A stretch of 64,000 nucleotides of DNA from Terriglobus sp. TAA 43 (GCF_000800015.1 NZ_JUGR01000001.1:1612001-1676000), one strand, 5' to 3'. Shown: positions 17,799 to 26,712, numbered from the stretch's first letter. Made by a program: numbers and translations. The notes: generated by a model from the sequence alone, not told the origin.

Positions 17799-18686
17799 CT
17801 ACTTCAACGGAACCGGAACAGCCTTTCCTGCGCCACGTTCCGCAATCCACAGCGTATTGCCCGCAGGTTCCACGCCGGTCGGCGTCTTCAAACCATCCTT
17901 GATCACCGTCACATGCGCGCGGTCGCCATCAATCGTCAGCGAAGCCACCATACCGCTGCCATTCGCCGCCACGTAAATCTTTCCATTGGCCGCCCGCATG
18001 CCATCCGGTCCCTTCACCGGCTGATCCATCCAGATGTCCACCGGCGCGCCCGCCTTACCGTTCGCGTCCACCGGAATGCGGTACAGCTTGTTGAAGAACA
18101 CGTTGTTGATGTACAGCACGCCATCCAGGAACGTGATGCCATCAATGCCGTTCAGCACGCGGTTATCAGAAAACACCTCTGCAGTCGTCGCTCCGGCAGG
18201 CAGACGATAGATCTTGCCCACGGACGTGTCCGAGATATAGAGCGCCTTGTCCGGGCCAATCGCAAAGTCGTTGCAGGTGGTGTTGTCGCCCGGTAGGGCC
18301 CAACGCAGTTTCTGCGTGCCAGTCTTCAAATCAAACCCACGCAACGCCGTATGCCGCTGCGCCGGCTTCGTATTCGGCACCGGCGTCAATTGGCACGTCC
18401 AAAGCGTGTTCGTCGCACCATCCGCCAACATGCCAAAGAAGAACGTCCCCGGCCCTTCGGCGCTTGCATCCACAAACTTTTCCGCAGTCGTCGCGCCGGG
18501 AGCCACCTTGTACACAAACGGCGAACTCGCGCTGCCTACATACAGCGTTCCACCAGGAGCCACGGTCAGGCTCTCCGGCTGCGACTTCTCGTCGCCAATC
18601 AGCACCTGTGCCGACGCAATGCTCCCTGCCAGTCCCACACCGAAAGCCAGGCCAAGCGCAAGGCCGCGAACACACTTCATCGTCAT
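17799..18686 (-). CDS. Exported SMP-30/gluconolactonase-like beta-propeller
   Basis: The 295-residue protein has a signal peptide (KCVRGLALGLAFGVGLAGSI, ending ASAQ) and a six-blade propeller with strands such as GTLYVGSASSPFVYKV, ALYISDTSVGKIYRLP, GVLYINNVFFNKLYRIP and IYVAANGSGMVASL. This resembles SMP-30/strictosidine-synthase-like lactonases; metal ligands could not be assigned with certainty. ATG 18686 is chosen because a GGAG lies 7 bp upstream. It is monocistronic, between two terminators. It is the third propeller in the window but is periplasmic rather than lipid-anchored. Confidence 0.8.
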   Translation of the reverse strand: MTMKCVRGLALGLAFGVGLAGSIASAQVLIGDEKSQPESLTVAPGGTLYVGSASSPFVYKVAPGATTAEKFVDASAEGPGTFFFGMLADGATNTLWTCQLTPVPNTKPAQRHTALRGFDLKTGTQKLRWALPGDNTTCNDFAIGPDKALYISDTSVGKIYRLPAGATTAEVFSDNRVLNGIDGITFLDGVLYINNVFFNKLYRIPVDANGKAGAPVDIWMDQPVKGPDGMRAANGKIYVAANGSGMVASLTIDGDRAHVTVIKDGLKTPTGVEPAGNTLWIAERGAGKAVPVPLK

Positions 18687-18778
18687 AGCAGAACTCCGCA
18701 GAAAGGAAATCGAAAGGCCTCGGAAGAGGCAGACGAAGGATACCGCAAGCCCCACTGCGTATGTAACCCGCAAACGAT

Positions 18779-18801
18779 AAAAGCCCTCCCGAAGGAGGGC
18801 C
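18779..18801 (-). terminator. Rho-independent terminator
   Basis: A 7-bp GC stem (18784-18790 with 18795-18801) with a TTCG loop on the minus strand is followed by a run of five T. It closes the small gene at 18822-19268. Confidence 0.8.
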
Positions 18802-18821
18802 TTTCATCAAAACCACAAACC

Positions 18822-19268
18822 TTAGTGCGAATGCACTTCACGCCCGGCCACGCGGTCATACATGTACTTATCGCTGGTCGTGCCCAGGCTCTCGTTGTAC
18901 AGCATGGTCGCGCCTGCAGCCTCATCCAGCTCCTGCTGGAAGTCGTGGATCGCACGCAGATGGTCGGCGGTGGCCACAATCTCCAGCTTCCCGGCCTTCA
19001 GAAACTTCTGGTAGCCCTTGTCCACCAGGCTGGCAATCTGCCCGTTCAACACCCATCCGGCGCGCGACACAATCTCTGCCGGTGCGGGCGCGGGCACAAT
19101 CTTTTCGTTCGCCGCAGGGTTCGGCCGGATCTCAGCAGCCACGCCATGCTTCGAAACGCGATACGTTCCCGAACCGCCGCCGCCCTGTGCAACATCAAAC
19201 TTCTGCGAACCCAGCGCGGATAGAACATCGTTGAAGCTGCGCTTCTCGGTCTTCTTCTTGAAAAACAT
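18822..19268 (-). CDS. Conserved hypothetical protein
   Basis: The 148-residue protein starts MFFKKKTEKRSF, has a Gly-rich loop (residues 28-33), an Ala/Pro linker, then a helical second half with LNGQIASLVDKGYQKFLKAG and a C-terminal segment with TMLYNESLGTTSDKYMYDR. No signal peptide or membrane helix is seen. I do not recognise the family; the clear ribosome site (GAGGGA) and terminator support a real gene. It is divergent from the cysteine synthase gene with 93 bp between starts. Confidence 0.65.
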   Translation of the reverse strand: MFFKKKTEKRSFNDVLSALGSQKFDVAQGGGGSGTYRVSKHGVAAEIRPNPAANEKIVPAPAPAEIVSRAGWVLNGQIASLVDKGYQKFLKAGKLEIVATADHLRAIHDFQQELDEAAGATMLYNESLGTTSDKYMYDRVAGREVHSH

Positions 19269-19361
19269 GGAACGTCCCTCGGGCGTTTTTCCGTTCGTCG
19301 ACGCAAACGGGTTACGATTTACTTTCGCATATTGCAGGCAGGGAGAGCCAATCACATCACC

Positions 19362-20315
19362 ATGGCAGCCACCGCAACCGACGTCTCGAAGCTAGGAAAA
19401 AGTGTCGTGGACCGCATTGGGAACACCCCAATGCTCAACCTGACCCGTATCGTCAGCCACCTCCCCGGAATCACCCTGCTGGGCAAGGCGGAGTTCGCCA
19501 ACCCCGGCGGCAGCGTCAAAGACCGCCCCGCCCTGAGCATTGTGCAGGCCGCCATGGCCGCCGGTGAACTCGGCGACGCCCAACCCGAGCGCGCCCTCCT
19601 GGACGCCACCAGCGGCAACACCGGCATCGCCTACGCCATGCTGGGCGCGGCGCTGCAGTTCCCCGTCACCCTCTGCGTCCCCGCCTCCGCCAGCCCGGAG
19701 CGCAAGAAAATCCTGCAGGCCTACGGCGCAGAAGTCATCTTCACCCCCGCGGGCGACGGCAGCGACGGCGCCATCCGCAAGGTCCGCGAACTCTACCAGT
19801 CAGAGCCGGACAAGTACTTCTACGCCGACCAGTACGGCAACGACAACAACTGGAAGGCCCATTACCGCACCACCGCCAACGAAATCTGGCAGCAGACCGA
19901 AGGCACCCTGACGCATTTCATCGCCGCCATGGGCACCAGCGGCACCTTCATGGGCAACACTCGCCGGCTGCGCGAGTTAAATCCCAAAATTCAGTGCATC
20001 AGCATGCAGCCTGACTCGCCCTTCACCGGCCTGGAAGGCCTCAAGCACATGCCCACGGCCATCGTTCCGCCCATCTACGACCCCAACCTGGCCGACCGCA
20101 ACATCTGGGCTGAAACCGAACCCGCCTACGCCATGTGCAAGCGCCTCGCCAGCGAACTTGGCGTCATGGTCGGCGTCTCCGCCGGCGCAAACGTCGACAC
20201 CGCCCTCCGCATCGCGCAGGAAGAGTCAGACGCTGGCCGAGAAGCCGTCATCGTCACCGTCCTCTGCGACGGCGCAGAAAAGTACCTCAGCGAACGCTTC
20301 TGGACAGAAAACTAA
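19362..20315 (+). CDS. cysM: Cysteine synthase (PLP-dependent), CysM type
   Basis: The 317-residue enzyme joins O-acetylserine (or thiosulfate) with sulfide to make cysteine. It has the PLP lysine in NPGGSVKDRPA, the TSGNTGIAYAML substrate loop, the phosphate-binding GTSGTF, and VGVSAGANV near the C terminus. The sequence around GGSVKDR and the lack of a C-terminal CBS pair point to the CysK/CysM group; the CysM choice is tentative. ATG 19362 is preferred with GGGAGAG 14-20 bp upstream; a TTG at 19332 is also open. A strong terminator follows. Confidence 0.88.
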   Translation: MAATATDVSKLGKSVVDRIGNTPMLNLTRIVSHLPGITLLGKAEFANPGGSVKDRPALSIVQAAMAAGELGDAQPERALLDATSGNTGIAYAMLGAALQFPVTLCVPASASPERKKILQAYGAEVIFTPAGDGSDGAIRKVRELYQSEPDKYFYADQYGNDNNWKAHYRTTANEIWQQTEGTLTHFIAAMGTSGTFMGNTRRLRELNPKIQCISMQPDSPFTGLEGLKHMPTAIVPPIYDPNLADRNIWAETEPAYAMCKRLASELGVMVGVSAGANVDTALRIAQEESDAGREAVIVTVLCDGAEKYLSERFWTEN

Positions 20316-20327
20316 TCCCGAAACAAG

Positions 20328-20353
20328 AAAACCCCGTCGCCAGACGGGGTTTT
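20328..20353. terminator. Bidirectional terminator
   Basis: An 11-bp stem AAAACCCCGTC/GACGGGGTTTT (20328-20338 with 20343-20353) with a GCCA loop lies between converging genes; it gives a T-run on both strands. Confidence 0.9.
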
Positions 20354-20368
20354 CATTTCCGCTCAAAG

Positions 20369-21373
20369 TCAAGACTGCCCGCTGCCGCTTTCAAACACCA
20401 TCACCTTCGTTCCGGCACTCGAGGCCCGCATCGAATCCTGCGTCACCAGCAGCGTCACGCCCGGCGTCAACTCTCGATCCAGCGCCAAACGAAACTCCTC
20501 CGGCATCTTCACCCGAGCGCGTTCCGCGGCACTCATCTCCTGCCCTGGCGACAGCGTCTGTCCCGGCAACGGCAATTGCAGCCAGCGGAAGTCAGCACCC
20601 TCAATCGACTTCAGCGTGAAGCCCATCGTCTCCGCAATCGGCCCATCAATCGTCACCGGGCAAGACCCGATTAACACACCATTCCGCAGCACCATCAGCC
20701 GCTTGTCCGCACCGCTCAACACCAGCGACATCGGCCCCGTGGGACTCTTCTCCGGCTGCCACACCACACCGCCCGCCAGGGTGTTCTGATCCACCGCCTG
20801 CGCCGCCTCCAACAAATTCGGAGCAGGCGCAATCCTCGGCACCGCATCGCTATCGGTCACAACCACCGTCATGCCCAGCTTCGTCTCGCCATATAGCTTC
20901 TGCGCAAACGCCTTCGGCAACCGCACACACCCATGCGACGCCGGATATCCCGGCAGGTTCCCCGCATGCAGCGCAATGCCGCCCCACGTCAGCCGCTGCA
21001 TATACGGCATCGGCGCGTTGTCATACAGATTCGAGTGGTGCACCACCTGCTTCTGCAGCACCGTGAACACGCCCGTAGGCGTCTCATGCCCAGTCTTGCC
21101 TGAAGACAAGGTTGATACCGCAATCAGCACACCATTGCGATACACATAACAACGCTGCAGGGATAAGCTCACAATCGCCAGGATCGGGCCACTCGGCGCC
21201 AGCGACGGCGCCCACAGAAACTGCCCCGGCTTCAGCGCCCGGATCGCCGTCTCCGCATCGTCGCCAGTCAACGGAGGTTCAGGTGGCAATGGCGCTTTCT
21301 TCTGCGCAGCCAACCGCAACCCAATCAGCGAAACCGCAATTCCAGCCACCACATCGCGCCGCGTCCACTGCAT
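20369..21373 (-). CDS. Tat-exported L,D-transpeptidase with a second degenerate YkuD-like half
   Basis: The 334-residue protein begins with a twin-arginine signal (WTRRDVVAGIAVSLIGLRLA). The first half is a YkuD catalytic domain with His136 and SHGCVRLP (S146 H147 G148 C149 R151), the cysteine nucleophile that makes 3-3 cross-links in peptidoglycan or attaches lipoproteins. The second half repeats the opening strands of the fold (MSLVLSGADKRLMVLRNGVL against AIVSLSLQRCYVYRNGVL) but has no His/Cys active site. It is convergent with cysM and lies 38 bp downstream of the DUF4230 gene. Confidence 0.88.
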   Translation of the reverse strand: MQWTRRDVVAGIAVSLIGLRLAAQKKAPLPPEPPLTGDDAETAIRALKPGQFLWAPSLAPSGPILAIVSLSLQRCYVYRNGVLIAVSTLSSGKTGHETPTGVFTVLQKQVVHHSNLYDNAPMPYMQRLTWGGIALHAGNLPGYPASHGCVRLPKAFAQKLYGETKLGMTVVVTDSDAVPRIAPAPNLLEAAQAVDQNTLAGGVVWQPEKSPTGPMSLVLSGADKRLMVLRNGVLIGSCPVTIDGPIAETMGFTLKSIEGADFRWLQLPLPGQTLSPGQEMSAAERARVKMPEEFRLALDRELTPGVTLLVTQDSMRASSAGTKVMVFESGSGQS

Positions 21374-21411
21374 TCTGTGAACCTCCGTAGCCAGAGCTTA
21401 CCGCACCGCCA

Positions 21412-22125
21412 CTAATGCACCGTCACCTGATTGAACCCCAAACCACGCAACAAGCTCTCCATTCCCGTCCTGGCATTTGCCCGAGCCGTGTCCAGTATGC
21501 CGTCGTTCGAAGCTGCCTGCAGAATCTGCTGCTCTGCCGTCTTCTGCGTATCCATCTCCAGGCTCGGGTCCGCCTGCACCAGCAACCCCGTCGTCCGTGC
21601 AAACACCTTCGTCTTCGCCGTATCAATCTTCGAAGTAAAGATCTGCGAAGGCGGCAGGTCCACCGTTACCGACCGCCCATCCACCTTCACCTGTTCCGGC
21701 TTCAACTGCGACAGATCAACCCCGGCAATCACCTGCCCATGCACCACCAGGATCAGCCGATCCCCAAACAGCAAATCCGGCAACACCGCATTCTGGTGCT
21801 TACCCTCAACCACCGTGTCCACGGAATAGCTCACCGTCTCCAGCCGGTTCAGCCGCTGAATCTGGCTCACCACATCCGGCGCACTGGCGTTGAACGTGTC
21901 GCGACCACCCATCAGGAAGCTTGCCACCTTCCCGGCAGCATCATTGTTGCCCGCATGACGCAGCAGCCACACCGCGCCCACGCATCCCAGCACAAAGAAG
22001 ATCAGCAAGCCGAGCAACACCGCACCCACACGGCTGCGCGGCTTTTCCTTGTAAGCAACCCTCTGTTCGCGCGCCACCTGGTACTGGCGCCACCGTTCCT
22101 CATCCACCACAGGTTCGTCTGCCAT
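21412..22125 (-). CDS. DUF4230-type membrane-anchored protein
   Basis: The 237-residue protein has a basic cytoplasmic N terminus, one membrane helix (about residues 34-55) and an extracytoplasmic domain with RLNRLETVSYSVDTVVEG, GDRLILVVHGQVIAGVDLS, VTVDLPPSQIF and KTKVFARTTGLLVQAD. This pattern is that of DUF4230 as I remember it; the function is unknown. ATG 22125 (MADEPVVDEERW) is chosen; the longer frame to 22242 is not supported by a ribosome site. It is upstream of, and probably co-transcribed with, the L,D-transpeptidase. Confidence 0.7.
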   Translation of the reverse strand: MADEPVVDEERWRQYQVAREQRVAYKEKPRSRVGAVLLGLLIFFVLGCVGAVWLLRHAGNNDAAGKVASFLMGGRDTFNASAPDVVSQIQRLNRLETVSYSVDTVVEGKHQNAVLPDLLFGDRLILVVHGQVIAGVDLSQLKPEQVKVDGRSVTVDLPPSQIFTSKIDTAKTKVFARTTGLLVQADPSLEMDTQKTAEQQILQAASNDGILDTARANARTGMESLLRGLGFNQVTVH

Positions 22126-22427
22126 AGTTAGTACGATGCGCGGCGCAAACCCGCGCTGCCTCTCTGCACGATAAAAGGAAGATAAGAAGGCCGTTCCTAT
22201 ACCCCGGGAGCGAGCGAAGCAAGCCACCCAATCTTCGTACAACTCCCTGCCATTTGCTATAGCCAGTTGTCATTCCGCTATATGAGAATGAATTAGCTCT
22301 TCATCATGAGTGTCAAAAGACACCACAGCAAAAAAGATCCAGATCTGCCGTATTTGAGACGACTATCTCCCATAAATGAATCCTCGATAACAAGTTTTCA
22401 TCATTCCGTATAGATAGCCGTAATCTC
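22126..22427. other. Intergenic region between divergent genes
   Basis: This 302-bp spacer must hold the promoters of the DUF4230 gene (-) and the diguanylate cyclase (+). It is AT-richer than its surroundings near 22250-22420. A short hairpin GTGTC-AAAA-GACAC (22310-22323) is the only structure I see; no gene or clear operator. Confidence 0.5.
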
Positions 22428-24032
22428 ATGAACGTCGGAGCGCATCTGAGCGAGGAAAATTCGCGTATTCGGGCATGGCTTTCGAAAGCGCCGCCCATTC
22501 TGCTTTGGTCCTGCATCATTGTTCTATTCGTAGGATCGGTAGTCCCGTATGTCCTCTCCGCCTCAACTGCGTTTTGGTGGTGCAGGATACTGCTGACTGC
22601 AGAAAGCCTCGCCGCTGCGTATTTCTGTTTCCGCAGATTCCTCACCTCAGACAACGCTGGACGATGCCTCTGGATGTGCCTCGTCATCGCAGCTTCCATC
22701 CGTTCCTGCGCCCTGCTTCTTGAAGCCGTGGAAGAGAAGATATGGAAAGTCCCTCCCCATTACACTCATCCATCCGACCTTCTTTTCTTCGCATGGCTCT
22801 TACCGCTCGTGTTGTTACTGAGCGTTCCAACAGAAAGCGAAAAGGATCGTTTTTTCTATTGGGCAAGCGCCTTTCAGATTGCATTGTTATTAGTTCTTTT
22901 TTCCTATTTCGCCTTTGGTGGCTTCCGATTCCTCAGGCCACAAACGGCATTAGATTCAGGCAATAAAGCCTTCATAGCCTTCCTTGCAGCCAAGTTCGTA
23001 GTCGCTATCGTCGCGGGCCTACGTTGGTGGAGCAAACCGCGTTCAGCATCGGTGCGGCAGTTCTTTGCGGTCGCATTTATTGCAACATCTGTCTATGCCG
23101 TAACCAGCCTGACTTACAACGTGATCGCCTTGTCCTACCCGCACGCTTCGTTGCATTGGGCATGGTTGTTGTCACTTGCGGAACTAACGCTCATCTCTCT
23201 CGCCGTGCATCTTCCGCCCGTCCGTCACAACAATTCGCGTTCCTCAACGCAGGACCTTCTGGTCTCTGTTTTGGATCACGGTGCACCCGTCGCATTGCCT
23301 ATCGCGGCCGGAGTCATGAGCGTACTGATCGCCCCAGCCTACTTCTTCGTTTCCCTGGCCTCTACCAGCATTTCCTTAGGCGTCTTTGCAATCCAGACCA
23401 TTCGTGTGCAGGTTCGTTATCGCGAGAGTCAATCAAGCATGGCGGCGCTCCACACGCAGCTTCAAGACCTCGCACTGACTGACCCGCTCACTGGAATCGG
23501 AAACCGACGCGGCTATGACATCCATCTCGTTCAGGCATGGGAGTGGGCAGCTCAATCATCCCGCTCATTCGCCCTGCTCGTGATCGACATCGATCACTTC
23601 AAGATATTGAATGACCTCTTCGGACACCACGAAGGCGACTTATGCCTGCGCGCTGTATCGCATGTCTTGGTCTCCGTCTCGCGCAACAAGCGCGACTACA
23701 TATCAAGATACGGCGGTGAAGAATTCGCCTTCATACTGCACGACGTCGACGCAGACAAAGCTGAAAAGGTGGCGACACGTATCTGTCGCGCCATTGAAGC
23801 ATTGCAATTCAGAAATAAGACACCCATAGGAGATATCGTCACCGTAAGTATCGGTATCGCAGCCTCATGCGATGCCAACTCTCCTACCGAGCTATTCCAA
23901 CTGGCCGATGCGGCTCTCTATCAGGCAAAGTCAACCGGAAGAAACCGTGTATCCAAATCCAGAATTCCCCTCACAACGATCCCGCTCCCAGAAGCTGGAC
24001 AAGGCGTGAGCTCTAGCTACCAGGTGCATTAA
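22428..24032 (+). CDS. Membrane-bound diguanylate cyclase (GGDEF)
   Basis: The 534-residue protein has about eight to nine membrane helices (residues 24-330) and a C-terminal GGDEF domain. The active-site loop is RYGGEEF (427-433); metal and substrate residues are seen in DIDHFKILND (387-396) and LTDPLTGIGNRRG. It should make cyclic di-GMP from two GTP. The inhibitory I-site RxxD, five residues before GGEEF, reads NKRD, so product feedback through the primary I-site is probably lost. The membrane part is not a MASE domain I can name and may sense a signal. It converges with an MFS gene, their ends overlapping by 4 bp. Confidence 0.9.
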   Translation: MNVGAHLSEENSRIRAWLSKAPPILLWSCIIVLFVGSVVPYVLSASTAFWWCRILLTAESLAAAYFCFRRFLTSDNAGRCLWMCLVIAASIRSCALLLEAVEEKIWKVPPHYTHPSDLLFFAWLLPLVLLLSVPTESEKDRFFYWASAFQIALLLVLFSYFAFGGFRFLRPQTALDSGNKAFIAFLAAKFVVAIVAGLRWWSKPRSASVRQFFAVAFIATSVYAVTSLTYNVIALSYPHASLHWAWLLSLAELTLISLAVHLPPVRHNNSRSSTQDLLVSVLDHGAPVALPIAAGVMSVLIAPAYFFVSLASTSISLGVFAIQTIRVQVRYRESQSSMAALHTQLQDLALTDPLTGIGNRRGYDIHLVQAWEWAAQSSRSFALLVIDIDHFKILNDLFGHHEGDLCLRAVSHVLVSVSRNKRDYISRYGGEEFAFILHDVDADKAEKVATRICRAIEALQFRNKTPIGDIVTVSIGIAASCDANSPTELFQLADAALYQAKSTGRNRVSKSRIPLTTIPLPEAGQGVSSSYQVH

Positions 24033-25240
24033 ACCGATTCAACCTCAATCGATTTCCTCTGTCCGCGCCACCACAACAGCATCGCCACACACGGTACATA
24101 CAACAGCACCGGCGCAAGCCAGATAGCCCCCGGATACTTCGGAATCCGCGTCCGCGTGACCGAATACAAACTGGAAGCCACCACCGGCCCACCCACTGCA
24201 ATCAGGCTGTTCAGGCTCGTCAACACACCCTGCAACTCACCCTGTCGCGACTCATCCACACTGCGCGACAACATCGACTGCACGGACGGCAGCGCTATCC
24301 CACCAAGACAAAGCAGCGGCAGAATTGAAAACGCAGCCAGCGTCGTTGAAGCAATGGAATACAGCCCATACCCCACCGTATCCGCCACAATACCTGCCAG
24401 CACGCTGCCTCGTTCTCCCACCCAACGTTGAAAGCGTTCCGGCAGTATCGATTGAAAAATCGCGTGCAACAGCCCAAACACGGCAAACGAAACACCCACC
24501 ACAAACGGCGTCCATCCAAACCGGCTGTTGCCATAGATCACCCACAACACCGAAGGCACCTGCCCCACCATATCCATGGTGCAAAACACATACAGCATGG
24601 GCGCAATGCCATGTAGACGAAACACATTGCGCAACGATGCAAACGGATTCAACTGCGCCAGCGTGATCCGCTTCACCTCCGTCACCTTCCGCGACTCCGG
24701 CAACACAAACACCGCCAGCACCGCGCCCACAATGTTCAAAGCGGCCGCCAGAAAAAACGGCGCACGCAACGAATACATGCCTGCAATGCCGCCCAGCACT
24801 GGCCCGGCAATGAAACCCACACCAAAGCACGCATTCATCTTTCCGAACGCGCCAGACCGTTCTTCTTCCGGCGTAATGTCCGCCAGATAGGCATTCGCGA
24901 CGGTCAGATTCGCGCCAGAAAATCCAGCCAGGATACGCGCCGCATACAGAACCCACAGCGTGGGCGCCAGCCCCATCATCAGGTCATCAAAGGCCGTGCC
25001 CAACAGTGAAAGCAGTAGCACCGGTCTGCGCCCAAAGCGGTCGCTCAAGGCACCCAGAACCGGCGAAGCAAAGAACATACTCAGCGCATACGCAGACAGC
25101 AGGAAGCCATACGCACGCGCAGGGTCGCCCGAATCGTGCATCAACGAACGCAGCAATCCCGGCAACGTAGGAAACACAATCCCGATGCCCATGGCATCAA
25201 GAACAACGACAAAGAAAATAAGAAGGCGGGCTCGCGCCAT
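24029..25240 (-). CDS. MFS transporter, TetA-like drug/proton antiporter family
   Basis: The 403-residue protein has twelve hydrophobic segments and the MFS loop 2-3 motif GALSDRFGRRPVLLLS, plus the antiporter motif C-like GFIAGPVLGGIAG in helix 5. Order and length match the TCR/Tet(A) group of 12-helix exporters; the substrate cannot be told and antibiotic resistance is not implied. ATG 25240 (MARARLLIFFVVVL) is chosen over a start 10 codons upstream. It is transcribed alone, with no adjacent TetR regulator. Confidence 0.85.
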   Translation of the reverse strand: MARARLLIFFVVVLDAMGIGIVFPTLPGLLRSLMHDSGDPARAYGFLLSAYALSMFFASPVLGALSDRFGRRPVLLLSLLGTAFDDLMMGLAPTLWVLYAARILAGFSGANLTVANAYLADITPEEERSGAFGKMNACFGVGFIAGPVLGGIAGMYSLRAPFFLAAALNIVGAVLAVFVLPESRKVTEVKRITLAQLNPFASLRNVFRLHGIAPMLYVFCTMDMVGQVPSVLWVIYGNSRFGWTPFVVGVSFAVFGLLHAIFQSILPERFQRWVGERGSVLAGIVADTVGYGLYSIASTTLAAFSILPLLCLGGIALPSVQSMLSRSVDESRQGELQGVLTSLNSLIAVGGPVVASSLYSVTRTRIPKYPGAIWLAPVLLYVPCVAMLLWWRGQRKSIEVESV

Positions 25241-25696
25241 AAGAAAGAACTCCACACTCACTGCAAACAACGTGGTCGCCGCAATCAGCGGCAGGCATGC
25301 ACAAGGTGCGCGCTTAGGGAACGCGCAGTGCAGTTACTTCACGGTTTGGGTGGAGATCCTCATCAATGCGTCACATCAATCCGGAGTGCCGGACCAACTG
25401 TGACGATACCACATTCACTTCTGAGCAAAGCAGGTGTTTATGGGCAAAAAAACGGCCCTCCGGGAGGAGGGCCAATCTGCCTTGGTTCTCTCTGCTTTGG
25501 AGAGCCTGCTTGGCGAGCGGTTCTCGATACCACTCAGCCAATCTTTTGAGCTACCGGAGATTCATTACCTCGGTTGCTGAACTTGTCGGCGAAAGAGATT
25601 CCTTTCGCGAATCTTTGGTTGCCTTCTCTGGGTGACTCTGGGCGCCGTATGCGTGGCTGCGTATACGACGCCCGGTTTTCCCCGGAGGAGGGAAAG
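25241..25696. other. Non-coding region with several hairpins
   Basis: This 456-bp spacer lies between two minus-strand genes. From right to left it holds an imperfect long hairpin near 25638-25672, a CGAAAG/CTTTCG hairpin near 25590-25608, a stretch of possible pairing and a strong terminator at 25446-25473. The part from about 25446 to 25696 may be a long 3' untranslated region of the OmpA-like gene or a separate small RNA read on the minus strand. Short frames here lack ribosome sites and coding character. Confidence 0.5.
25446..25473 (-). terminator. Rho-independent terminator
   Basis: A perfect 8-bp GC stem (25454-25461 with 25466-25473) is followed on the minus strand by GT and seven T. 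It is 224 bp past the stop of the OmpA-like gene, unusually far, which suggests a transcribed non-coding RNA in between. Confidence 0.85.
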
Positions 25697-26611
25697 TTAC
25701 TGAAGCGATCCGCTACCGGTCGTTCCGGCAACGTTGTTATTCGGAGCGCCCGTGGACGAAACCGTGGGGCTATCCATGCTCGCCAGGCTGTTGTGCAGCA
25801 GCGTCACACGTACGCCGTTGGAAACAGTCTGCTCACCGTCAGCGGTGGCGGCCTTAGCCTTGCCCATGCCCGAGCGGTAGATGCGATAGATCGGAACCTG
25901 CTTTTCGGTTACGAGGTAGCGAACCACCGAGTCGGCCATTGCAGTCGAGGTCTGAACACCGCCACGGCTGTAACCCTGTACTTCGATGATGTAGCCCTTC
26001 TCGCTGGCCAGCTTGTCGGCCATCTCGTCCAGATCAGCCTTGCCCTTCGGTCCCAGTGCGGTGCGGCCCTTGGCGAATGCCACCGGGGTCGATTCCACAG
26101 TCTGGTACTGGTCCAGGTTCTGAACCGTTCCGTCCAGAGCATCGGTCTTGGTCGAAGCAGTCGTTGCGGTCGTGTTCGCCTGGTCAGCGCGGTTGCCGGC
26201 TTCGGTGGCGTGCTGGTCGGCCAGTGCAGCCGAGTCGCTTGCCTTCTTGATGCCTGCGGTAGCGCGGGTGTCTACGTCGCGAATGTCATTAGCGTTCTTC
26301 GCCTGGAGCTGATCCAGCTCGTTCACACGGTCCTTGACCGGGTCCATCTGGCGTTTTACCCACTTCTTGCGGGCCAGGGGGTTCATATGACCCCAGAAGC
26401 CTTCCTTCGACTGCATCTGCAGGGGCTGGCCGGTCGAGTAACTGGAGTTATCGGCAGCATCCTGCTTCGCTGCGGGAGCAGCCTGGGTTTGAGTAGCCTG
26501 TGCCTGGTCGGTCGAATTCTGCGCGTAAGAAGGCGCAGCAAGAACTCCTGTCAGTAGCAGTGCTGTAACCGACAGAGTTGCAGTCTTGATCAGATCATTC
26601 CGCTTCTTCAT
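25697..26611 (-). CDS. Exported OmpA-like protein with Ala-rich helical stalk
   Basis: The 304-residue protein has a signal peptide (KKRNDLIKTATLSVTALLLT, cleaved after SYAQ), a Gln/Ala-rich linker, a predicted coiled-coil stalk (about residues 95-180, DRVNELDQLQAKNANDIRDV and repeated Ala/Thr/Asp) and a C-terminal domain resembling OmpA peptidoglycan-binding domains (VESTPVAFAKGRTALGPKGK, IIEVQGYSRGGVQTSTAMAD, VRYLVTEKQVPIYRI). The usual D-x10-R ligands for diaminopimelate are not obvious, so binding is uncertain. The ATG at 26611 has a strong GGAAGGAG ribosome site. A long 3' region with hairpins follows. Confidence 0.75.
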   Translation of the reverse strand: MKKRNDLIKTATLSVTALLLTGVLAAPSYAQNSTDQAQATQTQAAPAAKQDAADNSSYSTGQPLQMQSKEGFWGHMNPLARKKWVKRQMDPVKDRVNELDQLQAKNANDIRDVDTRATAGIKKASDSAALADQHATEAGNRADQANTTATTASTKTDALDGTVQNLDQYQTVESTPVAFAKGRTALGPKGKADLDEMADKLASEKGYIIEVQGYSRGGVQTSTAMADSVVRYLVTEKQVPIYRIYRSGMGKAKAATADGEQTVSNGVRVTLLHNSLASMDSPTVSSTGAPNNNVAGTTGSGSLQ

Positions 26612-26712
26612 AAGTGTGTTGCTCCTTCCGGGGGAACGCTGCAGTAGCTTCTGCAACGCTGTTACGCCAGATACAAGAGCAGTCAACATGCCAAACCACA
26701 CCAAATCCGTAA

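Noticed and set aside
24029-25240. Tetracycline resistance gene
   Set aside because: The MFS sequence is TetA-like in family only; no TetR neighbour and no resistance-specific signature are seen, so the substrate is left open.
25534-25731. 65-residue minus-strand frame past the OmpA-like gene
   Set aside because: It overlaps the end of that gene, has no ribosome site and covers the hairpin-rich region, which is better read as RNA structure.
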